Assembly (NCBI GenBank): GCA_001775475.1
Contig: MEWW01000005.1
Location: forward strand, 3,850 to 36,278
Origin: Candidatus Adlerbacteria bacterium RIFCSPHIGHO2_12_FULL_53_18
GTDB lineage: Bacteria > Patescibacteriota > Minisyncoccia > Phycocordibacterales > SBAW01
DNA length: 32,429 bases
Direction: 5' to 3'
Positions 24,980-32,429 of this stretch are shown here, in pieces. Numbering within the stretch: the stretch's first letter is position 1; every line of letters starts with the position of its first letter. A model generated the notes under the pieces. That model searched no databases. It had not been told where the DNA came from and was given only the letters and a program-made list of their open reading frames with translations. A program made the position numbers and the translations under genes.

Positions 24980-26782
24980 ATGCTCGTCTCGCGCCTCTGG
25001 CTCAACAAATTTTTTGACACTGAACTGCCCCCCGCAGACAAACTCGCGGAGGCACTTACTTTTCATGCGTTTGAAATCGACGGCATCGAAAAAGCAGGAG
25101 ACGATGACATCCTCGACGTTAAGGTGACTCCCAATCGTGGGCACGACTGTCTTTCGCACCGCGGGATTGCGAAGGAGCTTTCGGCAATACTTAAACTACC
25201 GCTCGCACACGACCCACTTGGCCAACGGCCCGACCTCTCTCAAGCGACGCACGATGTAAAAGTGCTTGTGGATGACGAGGCACTTTGTCCCCGCTATATC
25301 GCTGGGGTTATCAAGGGCATTAAAGTCGGCCCTTCACCGCAGTGGCTGAAGACCAGGCTTGAGGCCGTGGGTCAACGCTCCATTAACAACGTCGTCGACG
25401 CGACCAACTTTGTGATGCTGAACCTGGGCCAGCCGCTCCACGCTTTTGATGCTAAAGAACTTATGAGTCGCGACCAGGTGCATGTGATTTCAGTGCGTCG
25501 CGCTCGGCCGGGCGAGCGTCTTCAAGCTCTCGACCAAAAAGAGTATGTACTCACCGACTCGATGCTCGCGATAGTCGATGCCAACGCCGATGCGCCGATA
25601 GGTGTCGCTGGCGTTAAGGGCGGGCTCCCGGCGGGGGTTACTGAGGCGACGGTCGACATCATTATTGAGTCGGCAAATTTTAACGGCCCTTCAGTGCGCA
25701 AGACTGCGCAAGGGTTGAAACTGCGCACCGACGCCTCGGCACGCTTTGAACAGGGACTGCACCCCTCACTCGCTGGATACGGCATGCGCGCCGCCACAGA
25801 TATGATTCTTGAGCTTGCAGGAGGCGAACTCCGAGGTTTTGTTGATGTATATCCGGCTCCCCAACAAGAGACCAAAGTCTCTATCCCTGTTGATCAAATA
25901 AATACAGTGCTTGGTACTCAGCTCACAGAGGCCGAAGTGGCTAATGTGTTTAAGCGGCTTGGGCTCATGTTCGACTTCGTAAGTCGAACAGGGACTTACG
26001 AAGTCCAAATACCGTTTGAGCGGCTCGACCTAACGATTGCCGAAGATTTGGTTGAAGAGGTAGGCAGGATCGTGGGCTATGACCAGGTTCCTGCGGCAGC
26101 GCTGCCGCATGTCGACAAAGAGTCAGAGGTTGCGGCAAACTTTGCCGCTGCCGAAGCCGCGCGCGAGGAGCTTGCGGTTAAAGGGTATTCGGAAGTATAT
26201 ACCTCGGTTTTTGCAGGGACCGGACAGAGGCAAGTGTTAAACAAAGTAGGAGGCGGCAAATCCTATCTGCGTGCAAATCTTATCGACGGATTAACAGAAG
26301 CACTTGAACGCAACTTACCAAATAAAGATCTACTCGGGCTCAAAGAAGTAAAACTTTTCGAGATAGGAACAATTTGGAAAGACGATAAAGAAGAAATAGC
26401 TGTCGCCACGATTAGTGAAAAAGAGGGTTTTAAAGAGTGGACACTCGAACCAAAAGACAACGTACTACCCACAAACCTGCCGCTCTCCGGTGCTGTACGC
26501 TATAGAACCTTTTCGCGCTACCCCTACATCGTGCGAGACATTGCGATGTGGACACCAGCAGGCACGGACGAACAGGAAGTGTTAGAAACAATTAAAAAAG
26601 AAGCGGGGGAGTTGGTACACAAAATGTGGCTCTTTGACCGGTTTGAAAAAGAAGGAAAAGTGTCGCTCGCCTTCCGCCTTATCTTTCAGTCATTTGAGCG
26701 TACGCTAACGGAAGTCGAGGCTAACGAAGCAATGGAAAAAGTGACCTCAAAGTTTAAGTCACTGGGCTTCGAAATCCGTTGA
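24980..26782 (+). CDS. pheT: Phenylalanyl-tRNA synthetase beta subunit with repeat-derived in-frame segment
   Basis: 'DDILDVKVTPNRGHDCLSHRGIAKEL', 'INNVVDATNFVMLNLGQPLHAFDA', C-terminal FDX-ACB-like domain; start MLVSRLWLNKFF. Confidence 0.95.
   Translation: MLVSRLWLNKFFDTELPPADKLAEALTFHAFEIDGIEKAGDDDILDVKVTPNRGHDCLSHRGIAKELSAILKLPLAHDPLGQRPDLSQATHDVKVLVDDEALCPRYIAGVIKGIKVGPSPQWLKTRLEAVGQRSINNVVDATNFVMLNLGQPLHAFDAKELMSRDQVHVISVRRARPGERLQALDQKEYVLTDSMLAIVDANADAPIGVAGVKGGLPAGVTEATVDIIIESANFNGPSVRKTAQGLKLRTDASARFEQGLHPSLAGYGMRAATDMILELAGGELRGFVDVYPAPQQETKVSIPVDQINTVLGTQLTEAEVANVFKRLGLMFDFVSRTGTYEVQIPFERLDLTIAEDLVEEVGRIVGYDQVPAAALPHVDKESEVAANFAAAEAAREELAVKGYSEVYTSVFAGTGQRQVLNKVGGGKSYLRANLIDGLTEALERNLPNKDLLGLKEVKLFEIGTIWKDDKEEIAVATISEKEGFKEWTLEPKDNVLPTNLPLSGAVRYRTFSRYPYIVRDIAMWTPAGTDEQEVLETIKKEAGELVHKMWLFDRFEKEGKVSLAFRLIFQSFERTLTEVEANEAMEKVTSKFKSLGFEIR
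25968..26006. repeat. Two adjacent palindromes with the RAYT-associated core inside pheT
   Basis: TGTTCGACTT-cgt-AAGTCGAACA (25968-25990) and GGACTT-acg-AAGTCC (25992-26006). Confidence 0.87.
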
Positions 26783-26812
26783 AAATTAAGGGGTTTTTCC
26801 CCACATGTGAGC

Positions 26813-26841
26813 TTCCAAATAGCCCTAAAATTTGCTATACT
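26813..26841 (+). promoter_or_regulatory. gyrB promoter
   Basis: TTCCAA - 17 nt - TATACT preceded by TGC; AGGAGGGG lies further downstream, before the ATG. Confidence 0.55.
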
Positions 26842-26877
26842 ATATGCAAGGTTCAGGAGGGGCCTTTTCTAATTTAA

Positions 26878-28971
<2,094 letters not shown>

Positions 28972-28980
28972 AACGCGATC

Positions 28981-29128
28981 GAGCGACGGCGAGGAAGTGC
29001 CGAAATATAGCAATCTATTTCGGCCAAAATTAGCGAATTTGGATATATAGAGACTTCGCAAAACGAAGTCTTCAGGCGTCGCGTAATTTTCTTGCTGAAA
29101 ATTCGCTGCCTCTCGCGCCGACGCGCTC
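28981..29128. repeat. Large imperfect palindromic region downstream of gyrB
   Basis: GCCGAAATA/TATTTCGGC (28999-29024), AGACTTCG/CGAAGTCT (29051-29071), AGCGAATTT/AAATTCGCT (29032-29107), partly complementary outer arms. Confidence 0.65.
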
Positions 29129-29170
29129 CGAGACACGTCCTCAGACTTGTTTTGCTACGTTTGTGAAAAG

Positions 29171-29202
29171 AAAAATCCGCGCGGCTGGGAAGGGCCGCGC
29201 GG
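29171..29202 (-). terminator. Rho-independent terminator of the minus-strand hypothetical gene
   Basis: Minus strand CCGCGCGGC...GCCGCGCGG followed by ATTTTT. Confidence 0.82.
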
Positions 29203-29210
29203 TTCAGTGT

Positions 29211-29798
29211 CTAATGTACTTTTGTCGACTGCACCGCTCTGCGACGCAGATAACTCCCTTCGACGCTTGCGACTGGGATTTCTTCGTCGTCCCGGATCCC
29301 GAGGATTAAGACTTGGAAAATGCCGCGCTGAAGGAGAGGAATTTTGTCGTTGTGCGGAAGGAACTGCCACCGAACGCGAAATGAGTCAACTTCAACTGTT
29401 CCGAATTGTTGAGTGACAAGCGATCCACGTGGAAATGCTTCCCGATGGAATCCGACCGCCGCCCCCATTTCGATGTAGCGGTGGTGTTTTCCGTAGACTT
29501 CGCCGGTCACACCAGTGTAGGCCGCAACCGCAACCGCGTCGTCGATAAACGCGGCATGGGTAAGCGAGAAATGTGGCCGTCCTCGCGACAGGATTGTCGT
29601 CTGTACGAACGCTTGTGCAACTTCAGCTTCGCACACCACTCCTTCTTCCACTTGCCATCCAGTCGCCTGGACGCTTGAGAAAGGAAACGGCACATAGGGA
29701 TTTATATTGAGGAGCGTCCTGTCCGCAGACATGGGGGTCATGACTGCCGGGCGGGGAATCTCCAGATGCAGATTCGAAAGAATTCGTTCGATAGCCAT
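29211..29798 (-). CDS. Hypothetical protein (195 aa)
   Basis: SD-like AAAGGACC before the ATG, own terminator; 'MAIERILSNLHLEIPRPAVMTPMSADRTLLNINPYVPFPFSS...'. Confidence 0.72.
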   Translation of the reverse strand: MAIERILSNLHLEIPRPAVMTPMSADRTLLNINPYVPFPFSSVQATGWQVEEGVVCEAEVAQAFVQTTILSRGRPHFSLTHAAFIDDAVAVAAYTGVTGEVYGKHHRYIEMGAAVGFHREAFPRGSLVTQQFGTVEVDSFRVRWQFLPHNDKIPLLQRGIFQVLILGIRDDEEIPVASVEGSYLRRRAVQSTKVH

Positions 29799-29888
29799 GG
29801 CCGGTCCTTTCCGTATCGCTGATTTTGTCTCTGATCATCTAAACACAAAAGTATGTGTATGTCTAGTACTCATGAATTTTAATATACA

Positions 29889-29918
29889 AAAAACCCCGCG
29901 AGCAATCGCGGGGTTTTT
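29889..29918. terminator. Rho-independent terminator (both strands U-rich)
   Basis: AAAAACCCCGCG-agcaat-CGCGGGGTTTTT. Confidence 0.92.
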
Positions 29919-29932
29919 GTTAGTTCACTAGA

Positions 29933-30895
29933 TTAGTACACCCAAGGGTACTGCGGGTAGGTGGGATAGGTCGGGTACGTGGGGTAGTAGTTGTGTTGAA
30001 TAGTCTGCGATGCCGTGTTGTTGAAGCGGTTGAGCTCGTAGACGGCGCCAAACGGGTCGGCGGTTACGCTCACGACACGATTGCCTCCGTAGTAACTATA
30101 GTTATCGTAGTCGTAGTAGCCATCGCGGTCGTCGCAGAAGTCATCGTACCACTCCTCCCAGTCGCCTTCGTCCCAGTCGTCGCGGCTGCCGATAGAGCGA
30201 TCAAACACATCTTCATACCAATCCTCCCACTCATCCAAATCCCAGCGATCGTAGTTTTCATTGCAGTCGTCGTAGCGCTCGTCATCATTGTAGTCACGGT
30301 TGTAGTCGTAACCCTGGTACGGCATGTCGAAGCCCATGGTGTAAACAATCTTGTCGCCCGGGCGGAGCGCCTGCTGAGGTCCGGAGTTGTAGGTGTAGGT
30401 CGGGTTCATCGGCAGCTGCGCGGTAAACGCCCAGCCGTAGCCCGCGATGTTGGTGCCCATGTTGCTTATCTCAAACTGCATCGAGTAGCGATTGCCCCCC
30501 GACGCATAGGTCGGGGCAGGCTGCGGCACGACAGAGATGATGCGAACGGCGAGGTCAGGAAGCCCGTAGAGCTGAGCAGCTGGCTGCGGAGCCGGCGTGT
30601 ATGAGTAGGCTGAGGTTGTTTTGGGCGAGGCGGTTGTAGTTTTGCCGCTTGTAGTCGGTCCAGTAGGTGCACTCGGGGTAGTGGGGGTAGAGGTTGAAAC
30701 AACCGGCACTTCAACCGTCTCTTCGTCTCGGTCGCCCTCAAAAAGTCCGGCGATAGTGGTGCCTGCCGAGCTTAAAAAGTTAGGGATATTAAAGGCAAGA
30801 ACGATAATGCCCCAGGCGCCCAGGACCAAAATAAGAATAAGGCCGAGTAGAGCGATGCCGCGGAGAAAAGTGTCTTTAAAGCTCTTGTTTTCCAT
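29933..30895 (-). CDS. Membrane-anchored, possible CARDB-like domain protein with Asp/Tyr/Trp-rich insert
   Basis: N-terminal TM; Thr/Ser/Pro linker; 'LPDLAVRIISVVPQPAPTYASGGNRYSMQFEISNMGTNIAGYGWAFTAQLP'; insert 'YDYNRDYNDDERYDDCNENYDRWDLDEWEDWYEDVFDRS...'; C-terminal 'YYPTYPTYPTYPQYPWVY'; SD AGGAAG upstream. Confidence 0.87.
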   Translation of the reverse strand: MENKSFKDTFLRGIALLGLILILVLGAWGIIVLAFNIPNFLSSAGTTIAGLFEGDRDEETVEVPVVSTSTPTTPSAPTGPTTSGKTTTASPKTTSAYSYTPAPQPAAQLYGLPDLAVRIISVVPQPAPTYASGGNRYSMQFEISNMGTNIAGYGWAFTAQLPMNPTYTYNSGPQQALRPGDKIVYTMGFDMPYQGYDYNRDYNDDERYDDCNENYDRWDLDEWEDWYEDVFDRSIGSRDDWDEGDWEEWYDDFCDDRDGYYDYDNYSYYGGNRVVSVTADPFGAVYELNRFNNTASQTIQHNYYPTYPTYPTYPQYPWVY

Positions 30896-30976
30896 ACTTC
30901 CTGTAAGGGCCAACCGTTAAAAACGCTTATATGGCGCCACGGTATCAGCCTGTAGGCCTCGTGTCAAGGGGGCATC

Positions 30977-31005
30977 TTGACAAATGCGTTTCGATAGTGT
31001 AAGCT
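30977..31005 (+). promoter_or_regulatory. Promoter upstream of the sortase gene
   Basis: TTGACA - 17 nt - TAAGCT. Confidence 0.5.
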
Positions 31006-31056
31006 ATTGGCAGCCCTTTGAAATATCTTTTCGAGGGGCGTTTTCTGTAAAAACGT

Positions 31057-31692
31057 ATGCAGCGCAACAACAAAGGAGTAATAGGCGGTGTTATGGCGCA
31101 TCCGGCAAGCTTTGCGGGCGCTTTTGTCTTGCTTTTTACTCTCTCGTTTGTGATGCTTGCAGCCGCAGATGCGCTCCCTGAACCCATTCCAAATGAGATT
31201 TCAAATGGGTCGGAGCCCGAAGCAAACGCCATTGAGGTATCAAACCCTGAGACACCGGTGCGTGTTGTGGCAAGCGCTATAGGGCTTGACGCACCGATCT
31301 CGAATCCGAGCTCAACCAACGTGCACGTCTTAGACAACGCACTTCTTAAAGGCGCCGTACGCTATCCGACCACTGCACTTGCGGGGGAAGAGGGCACCAT
31401 GCTTATCTTCGGCCACTCTTCGTATCTTCCGGTTATCTACAACCAGGCGTACAAGGCCTTCAACAACATCCAAAAGTTGGAGAAGGGCGACATCGTGAGC
31501 GTGCTTTCAGAAACCGCGGAGCACCGTTACAAAGTGACCGGTATCAGGGTTGCCGATGCTACCGAAGATGTGGTAGAACTGCGGACGACTGGCAAGTACC
31601 TCGTACTTGTTACCTGCGACTCGTTTACCGCTAAAACCAGCCGCTTTGTTGTCACTGCGGAGTTTGTAGGGACATATTCTCTCGCCAATTAA
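31057..31692 (+). CDS. Sortase family transpeptidase
   Basis: N-terminal TM; 'LIFGHSSYLP' (catalytic His), 'YLVLVTCDSFTAKTSRFVVTAEFV' (catalytic Cys and downstream Arg). Confidence 0.92.
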   Translation: MQRNNKGVIGGVMAHPASFAGAFVLLFTLSFVMLAAADALPEPIPNEISNGSEPEANAIEVSNPETPVRVVASAIGLDAPISNPSSTNVHVLDNALLKGAVRYPTTALAGEEGTMLIFGHSSYLPVIYNQAYKAFNNIQKLEKGDIVSVLSETAEHRYKVTGIRVADATEDVVELRTTGKYLVLVTCDSFTAKTSRFVVTAEFVGTYSLAN

Positions 31693-31825
31693 GTTGGTGG
31701 GCGGATATGTCTCTGTAACAGGAGGCCTGGGTACCGCGAAAGTGGATGACTACCCAGAGTAAATTGAAATGGAGATCAACCGACGCGATCCGCAAAGCGG
31801 CAAGCGTCAAAATGGAGGAATGGAA

Positions 31826-32429
31826 ATGACAATGACACCTACTGCGACCCGCCCCTCGTGGCGAGAGCGGCTCGAGGCGAAGATCGGCCGCCTGACGACC
31901 GATGTCCTCATCGGCGCAGTCGTCCTCATCGCATTCGTTGTCGTCATCTTCGGCGTCGTGTGGTGGGCAAACACCGACAACACCGAGGTCGCCGACGTGT
32001 CGGCTCCGCCGGTTGTTCAGCCGACTGACAACGGAGGACAAACAACAGTGGACCGGTTTCCGCGTGAGATCGAGATTATTCTCGAGCTCTCACGCTCTGG
32101 AAAGCTGACTGCCGAGAGTCAGGCAGAGGTCGCGGAAATTCTCGCGATCGTTGCCGAGAACGGTGCCGAGCTGGACACCTACGTCGATGGTATGTGGACG
32201 CAGGTGAAGGAACTGGGGGAAAGCATGGCGGAGGTCAAAGCACGGCCCTACATGTCCCAGGAGGAGCATAAGGCCGCGATGCAAGCCGTCGCCGACTTCC
32301 GCAAAGCCGCAGAGGAAGCTGCGGCGGCGAAGGAGGAACTCCGGAAGCTCATGGACAAGTACTACGAGGACTTCGGCTCCGAAGGTACTGGTGGTGAGAC
32401 CTCAGAACTCGATCCGGAAGGTGCAACGG
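31826..32429 (+). CDS. Single-TM coiled-coil hypothetical protein, 3' end outside the window
   Basis: ATGACAATGACACCTACTGCG after GGAGGAA SD; 'TTDVLIGAVVLIAFVVVIFGVVWW' TM then an E/A/K-rich helical region; frame open to the window end. Confidence 0.75.
   Translation, partial: MTMTPTATRPSWRERLEAKIGRLTTDVLIGAVVLIAFVVVIFGVVWWANTDNTEVADVSAPPVVQPTDNGGQTTVDRFPREIEIILELSRSGKLTAESQAEVAEILAIVAENGAELDTYVDGMWTQVKELGESMAEVKARPYMSQEEHKAAMQAVADFRKAAEEAAAAKEELRKLMDKYYEDFGSEGTGGETSELDPEGAT

Noticed and set aside
29993-30604. Plus-strand Val/Ile-rich ORF (203 aa) suggesting a membrane protein
   Set aside because: Antisense of the Asp/Tyr-rich insert (GAC/TAC codons read as GTC/GTA); not independent coding.

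Overview
This 32.4 kb window looks like a chromosomal stretch from a small-genome bacterium of Candidate Phyla Radiation/Parcubacteria type. That assignment is an inference from reduced translation factors, split transketolase subunits and short intergenic gaps; no rRNA is present. Gene content: a tatC(partial)-tatA operon followed by a possible Tat-signal small ORF and two phage-virion-like ORFs; a REP-associated tyrosine transposase (RAYT); a gap/rpiB/rpe/split-transketolase/PfkB/fba carbon block; rplY; typA; a DEAD-box helicase; a coiled-coil lytic transglycosylase; rpmE, prfA, rpsB, tsf; tRNA-Thr(TGT); a HAD phosphatase; a thioredoxin-like/GT2 pair; pheS-pheT; gyrB; two compositionally extreme exported proteins; and a sortase. 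The most interesting signals are: (1) a palindromic repeat with core GACTTCGTAAGTC that flanks the RAYT and also sits in-frame inside the RAYT gene and inside pheT, with a separate long inverted repeat in the gyrB ORF, resembling in-gene palindromic elements; (2) two copies of a roughly 65-nt structured element around rpmE with a near-identical loop and paired stem changes; (3) many -10 boxes 6-8 nt upstream of start codons, suggesting leaderless mRNAs for housekeeping genes, in contrast to Shine-Dalgarno-led orphan genes; (4) a tRNA whose CCA end lies 1 nt before an ORF start; (5) nested, mutually exclusive palindromes upstream of that tRNA. All calls are by eye from sequence. No database search was run.
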